Positions 1 to 9,164 of a DNA stretch of 64,000 nt are shown here, piece after piece (positions within the stretch are counted from its first letter, which is position 1; every line of letters starts with the position of its first letter). The DNA is from Diacronema lutheri (lineage: Eukaryota; Haptophyta; Pavlovophyceae; Pavlovales; Pavlovaceae): the NCBI GenBank assembly GCA_019448385.1, contig JAGTXO010000041.1, forward strand, positions 276,001 through 340,000. The letters run 5' to 3'. The position numbers and the translations under genes are program-made. Below the pieces are notes generated by a model. It had not been told where the DNA came from. It searched no databases and was given only the letters and a program-made list of their open reading frames with translations.

Positions 1-458
1 TCGACGCGCTCGGCGGCGAGGCGGACGGCGGCGAACGCGGCTGCGGCTCGTGCGTGCTGCGGGCAAGCGTCTCGCTGCTCGCGCCGAGCTCGTGGCTCCG
101 GCAGATTGCGCCCGCGGGCACGTGCGCGCAGCCGCCGCCGCCCGCCGCGCTGTGTGAGCTGGCGACGCGCCTCCTCGCGGCGCTCGCGCGCCACCCGCCC
201 TCCGCGCCCGCCGTCCTCGCCGCGCTCGCGCGCCGCGCCACGCACGCCGGCGTACTCGACGCGGCGAGCGCGCAGCTCGTCGCGCTCGCGCGCACCGCGC
301 CTGACGACGTCGTGCCGACCGCCGCCGTGCGGTACGCCGCGCTGCGTGCCGCGCTCGCGCGCGAGCGCGGCGCGAGCGGCGCGCGCGCCGCCGCGCTGCT
401 GTGCGCCGCCGCCGCCACGCGCGCCGAGCTCGCCGACGCCGACGCCGACGCGGACATT

Positions 459-510
<52 letters not shown>

Positions 511-2850
511 CGGGCGCGGGCGCGCGCGCGTGCCACCTGCACTGCATCGCGTTCAGCTCGAAGCTCGTCGGCGCGCAGCTCGCCGCCGCGCTGCGCGAGC
601 CGCGCGCGACGGCCGTGCCGCCCGTTGCGATCAGCGCGCTGCTCGGCACCGGCGGCGCGCTGCGCGCGGCAGCGTCGGGTGCGCGCGACGGCACGATGGC
701 TGACGGCTCGGGCACGATGGCCGACGGCTCGCTGCTGCGCGCGCTGCTCCGCCGCATCTGCGCCGCGCGCGAGACGATTCAGCTGCCGACCGCGCCGGGC
801 GCGAGCGGCGGCGGCCCGCCGGCCGACGCGCTGCGCTTCGCCGCGCCGGACGCGCGCGGCATCTTTTTGATCGACGTCACGGCCTACCACGCGCATCTCG
901 CGGCGCAGCGGCGCGGCGCGGCGGACGGCGGCGCCGGCGTCGACGCGGACGGCGCGCGCGCCGCGCTGCGCGCCGCCGCCGCGTGGAACGGCGGCGCCGA
1001 GCTGCTCGCCGCGCACGCGCACGCGCTCGCGCAGTGGGCGTCGCTCGCGCAGCTCGTGCTCTCCGCGGAGCTCGCGCGCGCGAAAGCGGCGGCCGACGCG
1101 CTCGCGCGCGGCGCGCGCGGCGCCGACGGCGGCGGCGGTGGCGGTGGCGGCGGCGGCGGCGCGCTCGCGCCGCGCGCGCCGTCGGCGGCGGCGGCGGCGG
1201 CGAGCGCCGCCGCGGCGCTCGGCGCGTCGGCTGCCGACGCGGGCGCCGACGCGCTTGGCGGCGAGAGCTGCGCGCTGCTCGAGGCGCTGATGGTGCAGCT
1301 GGGCGGCGCGTCCGTCGCGGGCGCGGGCGCGCGCGCGGCGCCCGCGCTCGCACAGGGCGCGCTCGCCGACGCGTGCATCGCGCTGCTCGTCCCGCTGCAC
1401 GCGTGGCACGGCGCGGGCGCGGGCGCGGGCGCGCGCGCCGACGACGGCGGCGCGCTGCTCGCCGCGCCGCCGCCCCCGCGCGCGCCCATTCGCGTCGGCG
1501 CGTTCGGCGGCGCGCTGCGCGCCGCGGCGCACGCCGCGGCGCGCAGCGCCGACGCGGGCGCGGCCGTGCGCGCGCGCATCTACGCGGCGATGCTCGAGCT
1601 GCTCGCATGCGCGCGCGCGGCGGCGGCGGCGGGCGCGCTCGGCGGCAACGGCGGCGGCGGTGGCGACGGCGCGGGCGGCGGCGCGCCGTTCGGCGCGCGC
1701 GCCGGTGGCGGCGGTGGCGGTGGCGGTGGCGGCGGCGGCGGCGGCGGCTTTGGCGGCACGCACGGCGCGGAGCTCGGCATGAGCGGGTACGGCGAGGCCA
1801 CGCGACGCGCGGTGTGTGCTGTGCCCGGCCTTCTCGACACGATCGCCGCTGACGCATGCGACGCGGCCGCGCTGTGCGGCGCGCCCGCCGACGGCGGTGG
1901 CGACGGCGGCGGCGGGTGGACGCCCGCCGGCGCGCGCCTTGCGCCCGCCGCCGCCGCCGCCACTGCTGCTGGCGGCGGCGGCGGCGGCAGCGGCGCAGAG
2001 GGCGCGCACGTCTGCGCCCTTGGCGCGGCACTCCTCGACGCACTCCTCGCGTTCGACCTGCCCGCGCGCGCGCACGGCGCAGCGGCGGGCGGGGCTGCTG
2101 GCGGCGCGCTCGGCGGCGGGTGGACCGCTGGCTCGGGCGCCGTGGCCGACGGCGGCAGTTTCGACGGCGCGCTGCTCGGCGGCGGCGGCGGTGGCGGTGG
2201 CGGCGACGACGACGACGGTGCCGACGGCGGCGCGGGCGCCGACGCGCTCGGCCCGATCGGCACGCGGCTCGTCGGTGCGCTCCTCAGCTCAGGCCGCGCG
2301 GCGCAAGCGATGGCGGCCCTTGCGCACGCGCCCGACGACGGCGCGCCCGTCGGCTCGGTCGGCGCGCTCGGCGGCCCGCTGCCCGCGCTGCTGCGCGCGT
2401 GCGCGCGCGCGCCCGGCGGCGCGGCCGGCGGCGGTGCGCTGCGCTCGGTGGCGCTGGCGGGTAGCCGCCAGCTGCTCGCATACGAGGCGTTGTGCGGCGT
2501 GTTGCTCCGACTCGCGCTGCAGGTACGCCGACGGCGCGGCGCGCGCACGCCCGCCGCGCCGCCGCGGATCGCGCGATGCCTTTGCTGCCTGCGATGCGGT
2601 GCGGTGCTGCCTGCGGTGCGGTGCTGTCTGCGGTGCGGTGCTGCCTGCGGTGCGGTGCTGCCTGCGGTGCGGTGCTGCCTGCGGTGCGGTGCTGCCTGCG
2701 GTGCGGTGCTGCCTGCGGTGCGGTGCTGCCTGCGGTGCGGTGCTGCCTGCGGTGCGGTGCTGCCTGCGGTGCGGTGCTGCCTGCGGTGTGTGCGCGTTGC
2801 CGTGCTGCGCGGCTTGCCCGCGCGCGCGCTCACGCGCCCACCCCGTCTCC

Positions 2851-2886
<36 letters not shown>

Positions 2887-3356
2887 TTCCTTTCCCTTCC
2901 CCATTGGTGCCGCAGGGCGCGCACGCGTGCGCCGCGCTCGTGCGCAGCGCGGCGCTGCACAGCCTCGCGCGCTCGCCGCTGCTCGAGCTGTGGTCCCTCG
3001 TCGCGCCGCTGCCCGCGCAGGGCGGCGGCGGCGTTGGCGGTGGCGCGATCGGCGCGCAGCTCGCGGCGGACGGCGGCGGCGGCGCGTCAGCCGGCGGCGG
3101 CTCGAGCGGCGTCGACATCTTCTGGCGGTGTGCGCTGCCGCTGCTGCGGATTGCAGAGCTGGTGGGGCACGTGCTGCCGCGCGGCCACGCCGCCGTCAAC
3201 GCGCTGCTCCTTGAGGTGGTCGGCGCGAGCGATGGCTGCCTGCGCAGCGCGTGCCGAATTGCAAAGGTGACGCTGCCGTCCTGCGCCGCCTCCCCGCCCG
3301 ACATGGCCGCCAGCGGCGCGTGTCGCGCAGCCACGCGCCTCGCGCGCGCCGCACCG

Positions 3357-3391
<35 letters not shown>

Positions 3392-4891
3392 ACCGCGCTC
3401 CGCGCGCGCGCAGGACACGGCCGCCGTCGAGTACGCGCGCGCGCTCGCGCCAGCCGACGAGCCGCCGGCGCGCGGCGGTGCGCCGCTTCGGCCATCGCTC
3501 CCGCCATCGCTTCCGATCTCGCTTCCGACATGGGCGGCGGCGTCGCTCGAGGGCGCGGGCGCGCTGTGTGCGATTGCCGCACACCTCGCGCACCACGAGG
3601 CGCACGCGCACGCCGCGCTGGGCGTGGGCGGCTGGCTCAAGTTGAGCAACGCGTGCACACGGCGGCTATGCGCGCACGCGCGCGCGCCGCTCGGCGCGCG
3701 CGCACCGGCGGAGCTGGTGGGCTGCACGTACCGCGCGGTGCGCTTCGCCGCGCAGCTCGCGGCGACGGCGGCCATCGTGCCGGCCATCGTGCCGGCCAAC
3801 GGCGCCGTTCGTAGCGCGCGCGTCCTCTTTGGCGCGCACATGTCGCACGGCGAGGCGGCGGCGGGCGCGCCGCCGCTCGGCTGCGTGGTGCAGCTGCTCT
3901 GCTCCGCGTCGGCCGCGCTGCGCGCGTCGCTTGAGCTCGCGGCGCGCGCGCAGCGAGCGGCTGCGCAGTTCGGCGCGGGCGCGGGCGCGGGCGAGCATGT
4001 GCGCGCGCGCAGCGCCCGCGCGCCGACCGCCAGCCGGCAGTCCGGCCCGTCCGGCAGGTCGGCCCGTCCGGCAGGTCGGCTCGTCCGGCAGTCCGGCCAG
4101 CCCGGCGGACGGCCCGTCCGATTCGACCGGCGCGCCTCGCGCCTCACGCGCGCGCGTCCTCGCGCCTCGCGCCCTGCACCCGCCGCAGGAGGCCATGGGC
4201 GGCCCCGCCCTTCCCGCCTTGGAGCAGTCGGGCGCGTGGTCCAACGAATGGCCGAGCGGCGGTGGCGGGGTGCAACGCGGCAGCACGCAGGTGCACGCGC
4301 AAGCGCTCGTCGCGGCCCGCCTCTCGCCTCTGCGACCCTCCGGCCCTGCCCACCGCACGGCCGAGCGCGCGCCGCGCCCCCCCCCCCCCCCCCCCCGCCC
4401 CCCCCTGGCCCCACCCGCGTTCGCAGGCGGCGGCCATGGCGGCGATCGACGCGGGCGCGCGCGCCGAGGGCGTGCGCAGCGCTGCGCTGCTCACGATCGT
4501 CGAGGACGCGCTCGACCTGCTGCACGGCCACCTAGACGCCTTCCACGACCTGGCCACGCGCCCGCCGCGCGCGGGTGAGGCGGGCGCGCGCGTCTCGCCG
4601 CACGAGTGGCGTGAGCTGCTGCGCGACGCGCGTGTCGAGCTGCTGCCGCTGCTCCGCTCGCTCCAGACGCTCAGGCTCGCGCACGCGCACGCCGGTGGCA
4701 CGCGCCGCGTGGGCGGCGCCGACGGCGCGGGCGCGGGCAAGTTGGCCGCGCTCTCACCGCACCGCTGGGGCCTCGTCGAGGCGCTGTGCGCGCGCAGCCT
4801 CGCGCTCCTCACGGCGCGCGAGGCGCTGTCGCACGAGGGCGCGCCCATCGCACTGGGCGGCGTTGAGCGGCCGTTGCTCATTGAGTCGTAA
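1..4891 (+). CDS. Large Ala/Gly-rich helical protein, 5' end outside window
   Basis: Partial gene: the reading frame is already open at base 3 with no convincing start, and it ends at a TAA at 4889-4891. I infer four exons: 3-2522, 2916-3266, 3414-3998 and 4427-4891. All three introns are GT-AG and phase 0, and each carries a long C-homopolymer before its acceptor. The first two introns are multiples of three and stop-free, so the frame reads through them; only the third changes frame. The protein is dominated by Ala, Gly and Arg, with leucine-rich helical stretches separated by poly-Gly linkers. The better-conserved-looking parts are around 2920-3260 and the last exon, where amphipathic helices resemble an alpha-solenoid. 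I do not recognise the family. A scaffold nucleoporin (Nup192/205 type) is one guess, unsupported by any motif. Confidence 0.7.
2585..2797. repeat. 17-bp minisatellite inside an intron
   Basis: About a dozen copies of the 17-bp unit TGCCTGCGGTGCGGTGC lie inside the first intron (2523-2915) of the partial gene at the left edge. The array is followed by a C-run of roughly 30 nt and then the acceptor CCGCAG at 2910-2915. Read in frame the array gives Cys-rich repeats, but the flanking donor and acceptor make an intronic position more likely. Confidence 0.85.
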
Positions 4892-5033
4892 CTCGTGGCG
4901 ACGGAAGTCAGAAGGCGCACTATCGCCCACCTCCTCCCCTTTTAAATTCGGAAGCCTCCGGGCGAGTCAGCAGGGGGACCCACTCGCTGACCTCCCGCCG
5001 AACAAACGCTGCATCCGGCAAGCTCTCGCCTAG

Positions 5034-5768
5034 ATGCCGGCTCGCGTGGAGAAGGGCCCTGCGTGGGTGCAGCGCGCGCAGCCACCGCTCTCGCTGTTGC
5101 AGCTGCCTGCCGACGTGCTCTTGCGCATCGCCGCGTTCGTGGACAAGGCGTACCTCCACTGCTACCGCGCAACGTGCCGCGCCTTCCGCGCGCACCACAA
5201 GCGGCCGGCGCGCTCGCGCCGCGCAGCGATGCTGATCACACCGACGCTGGCCGAGTGGGCGTGGGATCAGCGCGGCTTCCGTCCGCAGCTCTTCACCGTG
5301 CGCGAGCAGCGGCGAATGTGCGCGCGCGCGGCCAAGGAAGGCAGCATCGCGACGCTCGCGTGGCTGCACGAGCGCCGGTGCGCGTGGAACGGCGCCACGT
5401 GCGCAGCAGCCGCGGGCAGCGGGCACCTCGACGTGCTGCAGTGGGCGCGAAGGCACAAGTGCCCGTGGGACGGCGGCACGTGCTCCGAGGCGGCGCTGGG
5501 CGGCCACCTCGCCGTGCTCGAGTGGGCGAGGGCTTCCGGTTGCCCGTGGGGCACCGGCACGTGCACGCACGCGGCGCAGGGCGGCCACCTCGCCGTGCTC
5601 GAGTGGCTGAGGGCTTCCGGTTGCCCGTGGGACGCGCACAAGTGCCTGCTCGCCGCGTCGAGCCTGGAGGTCCGCGAGTTTATCCGCGGCGAGCTCGGGC
5701 TCGCGATCGTCCAGGACTTGCCTGGGTGGGGGGGATGGGGGGCAGTGGCTGAACTCGTGCCGTTCTAG
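5034..5768 (+). CDS. F-box protein with ankyrin-type repeats
   Basis: A single-exon gene of 244 residues. Residues about 17-60 form an F-box-like helix set (LPADVLLRIAAFVDKAYLHC), which in known proteins docks a substrate adaptor onto an SCF ubiquitin ligase. From about residue 90 to 215 come five ankyrin-like repeats of the GHLDVLQWAR/GCPW..TC..AA type, with a 27-residue period and the Cys-Pro-Trp signature seen in algal, amoebal and giant-virus ankyrin families. The last two repeats are almost identical in DNA (5499-5550 and 5580-5631), so one is a recent duplication. The ATG at 5034 directly follows an in-frame TAG. A role as a ubiquitin-ligase substrate receptor is inferred from architecture only. 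Confidence 0.85.
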   Translation: MPARVEKGPAWVQRAQPPLSLLQLPADVLLRIAAFVDKAYLHCYRATCRAFRAHHKRPARSRRAAMLITPTLAEWAWDQRGFRPQLFTVREQRRMCARAAKEGSIATLAWLHERRCAWNGATCAAAAGSGHLDVLQWARRHKCPWDGGTCSEAALGGHLAVLEWARASGCPWGTGTCTHAAQGGHLAVLEWLRASGCPWDAHKCLLAASSLEVREFIRGELGLAIVQDLPGWGGWGAVAELVPF

Positions 5769-5856
5769 TCAACGTCGTGGAGAATCGGCCGACATGAGCA
5801 AAAAAGCCCGCTCGGCCCGCCCGCCCACCACCGCCCGGCGTGCGCGCGCGCGCGCG

Positions 5857-6780
5857 TCAGCTCGCGGCCCCGGCTCGCAGCGCGTGGCAGGCGGCGGCGA
5901 ACGCGGCGAGCCACGCGCGCTGCTCGTCCGTCTGCGGCGAGAGCGCGAGCGAGCCGCGCTGGCTCTTGGCGCCGGCGCGCGTGTCGTACCCGGCTTGCAC
6001 CGTGCGCACGATTTCGTCGCTGCCGAGCTCGGGCCGGAGCAGCGCGAGCAGCGCGCCGCCGACCAGCCCGGCGCGGCCCCTCCCGCCCCAGCAGTGCACG
6101 TACATGCCGTGGCCGTCTGACGCTTGGCGCGGCTCGAGGCGGCCGAGAAGCTGGTGGAGCAGGCCGTACGCAGCCTCGTCGGACGCGGGCAGCGAAAGGT
6201 CGTGAATCGGGAAGTGCACAAAGTCGAGCTCGCGCGCCGGCCGCGCGGGCCGCGCCACGCGCGCCTCGTGCGCGGCGTGGAAGTAGCGCACGAACGGCCC
6301 CGGGAAGCGCTCGCGCGCGCCGCCGCTCGGCAGATAGACGAGCCCGTCGCCGGGCCACTGGTCGCAGCTCTGCTGCGGCGGCAGCTCCTGCTGCAGGCAG
6401 ACGAAGCACGTGATGCCCGCGCCGTGCAGCTTGTCAAGGTGCGCGCGCGCGGCGTCCTCGCTCGGGCCGCCGGCAAAGGCGGCCGAGCCCGCGCGCGGCG
6501 GCTGCGCGATTGGGTCGAGGTGCGGGTACCGCCCGACCATCAGGTGCCCGGGCACGAGCCAGTTGCACCAGCCGCGCTCGCTGCCGTCCGCGCGCGAAAA
6601 CGCCGAGTCGAACGCCAGCGCGTCGTCGCGGTGGGCGGGCAGCGCGAGCTGGGCGCGCACGGCGGCGGCCTTCGCCTCGAGCGCGGCGAGGGACACCGCG
6701 CCGGCAGTCGCAAGCGCGCGTCGCGGCGGGAGCACCGTGATCGCCATGGCGACGGCCCGGCCCATGCCCAGGGCCCGCAT
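5857..6780 (-). CDS. Dual-specificity/tyrosine phosphatase-like protein
   Basis: A single-exon gene of 307 residues starting at the ATG at 6780. The cysteine-phosphatase signature HCWGGRGRAG is present, with the nucleophile at Cys230 and the phosphate-binding Arg at 236 (CX5R). Upstream, the segment around residues 170-200 contains a possible general acid (FPIHDLSLP). The N-terminal 25 residues are Arg/Ala-rich and might be a short targeting peptide. The layout resembles atypical dual-specificity phosphatases that act on phosphoprotein or phosphoinositide substrates, but the actual substrate cannot be told. It is head to head with the IF1-like gene, with 68 bp between the two start codons. 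The phosphatase call is firm; the subfamily is not. Confidence 0.85.
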   Translation of the reverse strand: MRALGMGRAVAMAITVLPPRRALATAGAVSLAALEAKAAAVRAQLALPAHRDDALAFDSAFSRADGSERGWCNWLVPGHLMVGRYPHLDPIAQPPRAGSAAFAGGPSEDAARAHLDKLHGAGITCFVCLQQELPPQQSCDQWPGDGLVYLPSGGARERFPGPFVRYFHAAHEARVARPARPARELDFVHFPIHDLSLPASDEAAYGLLHQLLGRLEPRQASDGHGMYVHCWGGRGRAGLVGGALLALLRPELGSDEIVRTVQAGYDTRAGAKSQRGSLALSPQTDEQRAWLAAFAAACHALRAGAAS

Positions 6781-6848
6781 TCTCGTCTAGCGTTTTTCAC
6801 TTGGGGCCGCAGCGCCGCTCGAGACCGCCGCCCACCTTCAGAGCCGAC

Positions 6849-7151
6849 ATGCTCGCCGCCCGCCGCGTTGCCCTCCGCTCGTCGGACGCGCTTGCGCGGC
6901 GCGTGCTCGCGCGCCCGCTCGCCATCGACTCGCAGCTGTCGGAGCGCGAGCGCGCGCTCGAGGCCGTCTACTTCCAGAAGGAGGAGAAGGAGCTGCTCAA
7001 GAAGATCGCGAAGAAGATGGGGATGCCCTCCAAGGAGACTGCGCTGTCCGAGGAGGCCGAGCTCAAGAAGATCTTTGCCAAGCATGCCGTCGACGCGAAG
7101 CCCGCGCTCGTCCAGGACCTCATGACCTACTTCCACACCCACCCGCACTAG
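6849..7151 (+). CDS. IF1-like mitochondrial ATPase inhibitor
   Basis: A small single-exon gene of 100 residues. The first roughly 35 residues are rich in Arg, Ala, Leu and Ser and nearly free of acidic residues until LSERERALE, as expected for a mitochondrial presequence. The middle is a charged helix (ERALEAVYFQKEEKELLKKI) matching the inhibitory helix pattern of IATP/IF1 proteins, which block ATP hydrolysis by F1-ATPase when the proton gradient falls. An acidic-basic stretch and a His-rich end (TYFHTHPH) follow. The start at 6849 is the first ATG after the promoter shared with the divergent phosphatase gene. Assignment rests on helix pattern and size; another small mitochondrial coiled-coil protein remains possible. 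Confidence 0.6.
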   Translation: MLAARRVALRSSDALARRVLARPLAIDSQLSERERALEAVYFQKEEKELLKKIAKKMGMPSKETALSEEAELKKIFAKHAVDAKPALVQDLMTYFHTHPH

Positions 7152-7437
7152 GCGCGCGGCAAGTTGACGCGGGCTCGCCACTCTGGAGCGGGCGCGCGCT
7201 CGCTCGCCATCTGCGCGCTCCTCGGCGAAGGGCGGGCTCGAGTGATGCTCTGCAGCGCCGTGTCGCGGCGCTTTGATTGTGCGCGCCACTTGCGCGGGCG
7301 AGGCCGTTAAGCTTACGACGGCGCTTTGATCCGCGCTGTGCTGAGCCGCGCGCCCTCGGCCTCGGTTGTCGGGGCGCGGCCGGCACGCACTGTGACATTT
7401 GGGCCACGCGGGCGCACTGTGACTGGCAGGACTCTTC

Positions 7438-9072
7438 CTACGACGCGGCCGCGGCTGAGTGTGCACGGCTGCCGTCCTGCGCTCGCCGGAGCGTTCGTTG
7501 GTGCGCGAGCTGGTTGCGCTTTGCGAGCTCCTCGATCGCCCCGACGGTGTCCGGCTCTGCACGGTTGAGGCGCAGGTCGATCTTGAGAAGGGTCGAATTC
7601 GACTCGAGCGCAGCGCGGATCAGTCGCACGCCCGCCTCGTCGAGCGCGTTCGCCGAGAGGTCGAGGTCGGTGAGCGCGGCGTTGCACGGGAGCAGCGCGA
7701 GGAGCGCCTGCGCGACCTCCGCCTCCGCCGCGTTACAGCTCAGGTTGAGGCGCGCGAGCGACGCGTTTTCCTTGCAGCCGTCGAGCAGCAGCCGGCAGCC
7801 CTCGTCGCCCAGCCGGTTGAGGCGCAGGTTGAGCGACTGCGCGCCGAAGGAGCGCACGCGGTCGGCACGCATCGCCGAGCAGGCGGGCGGGGCATGCGCA
7901 CGGCCGGGGTGAGCGAGCAACCGCGCCAACGGCCGACGCGGCGGTGGCCCGCTGCGCCGCGCGCGCGCCGTGTGGGCGCCGTGTGCGGCCCCACCTGCAA
8001 CGAGCTGTTCACGCGCAGCGCGCGGCCGAGGTACTTGCCGCCGTCCGCGTGCACGTGGTTGTCGGCCAGATCGAGCGAGACGAGAACGGACGACGCTCCG
8101 AGCAGCTTTGCGAGCGCCTTGACGCCGCGGTCTGCAAGCCGGTTGTGCGAGAGGTCGAGGACAGTCACCGTGCTGTTCGTCATCAGGCCGGCGGCTGCGC
8201 GCGGCGGCGAGGGCGCGCGGCGCGGCGAGGAACGGAGTCGCCGCGCTGCGGGCGGTGAGCGCGTGCGCGCGCGCCGCGCGCGCGCGCCGCGCGCCTCGCG
8301 CGCGCTCGGTGCTGACCGAGGGTGCGCACGGCGCTGTCGTCGAGCTGGTTTGCGCGCAGCGACATGACGGTCAGCGTCTCGGTGACGCGCAGCGCCTTGG
8401 CGAGAGAAGTCACGTCCTGCGGCTTCATGCCGAAAAGGGTGCGCACGTAGCTCATGCCGACGTGCAGCGCGCCGTAGGTGAGGTCGAGGTTTGAGAGCGT
8501 CGGCACCGCCTGGAAGAAGGTCGCGAGGTCGAGGTGCGAGAGGAGCTGGCGGACGCGCAGCGAGAAGATGTAGTCCTTCGAGAGGGCGAGCAGCTGCATC
8601 AGCTCCTCGTTCGACTGCTTCGCCACGTCGAAGGCCTCGAGGAAATCCTGCAGGTGCGTCTCGAAGAAGAGGCGCTTCCATGAAGAGCCGTGCTCGCCCA
8701 CCTGACAGTTGGACCAGCGGCCGAGCGCGCGGCGGCGCCAGTAGACCTCGTCGTCGATGATCGGGCTTACCACCTCGAGTGGCAAGTCGAGCGGCAGCAG
8801 CGCCGTCACCTTTGGCACGAAGCGCGCCGGGATTCCTCGCAGCGTCGGTCGCGCTGTGAGCGCGGTGGCGCGGCGGCGAGTCGGCGGCAGCGCGCGTGAG
8901 GCGCGGGCGCGGCGGAAAAAGCGGGTGGCGGCGGCATAAGCGGGCAGCCGCATTCGCGCGCACAGGCAAAGTTGGCGGCGATCACGTCGATGCACAGAAG
9001 CGCCAGCGGCCGCGGGTTCTGGGCCTCAAGGAGCGGTGTCTGCTTGGGCTTGTCGGTTGCCATCGTTACCAT
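7438..9072 (-). CDS. DRC5: Dynein regulatory complex subunit 5 (TCTE1/FAP155-like)
   Basis: Four exons, read on the minus strand: 9072-8964, 8853-8317, 8194-7995 and 7836-7438. Phases agree throughout and give 414 residues. The N-terminal part contains LALLCIDVIAANF and LPLDLPLEVVSPIIDD, followed by LSNLDLTYG, GMSY and LFGM, as in TCTE1. The rest is leucine-rich repeats of the ribonuclease-inhibitor type (LDLSHNRLADRGVKALAKLL, LNLRLNRLGDEG, LDLSANALDEAG), ending in IDLRLNRAEPDTVGAIEELAKRNQ, the typical DRC5 end. In cilia this protein is part of the nexin-dynein regulatory complex that coordinates dynein arms on the axoneme. Its presence implies a motile flagellate stage. The gene lies head to head with the large IQ-motif gene, 92 bp apart. 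Confidence 0.9.
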
Positions 9073-9164
9073 ACTGCGCCCGCTTTTCAAACAAAGCGCC
9101 GTTTCATCACGACGTTGCCCAAACCTTTCTTCCTAAATAAACCGGCTCAGCTGTGCCAAAACCC

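Noticed and set aside
877-2043. Long Arg-rich frames antisense to the first gene
   Set aside because: They arise because GC-rich coding DNA is open in several frames. Composition is almost only Arg, Ala and Pro with no motifs.
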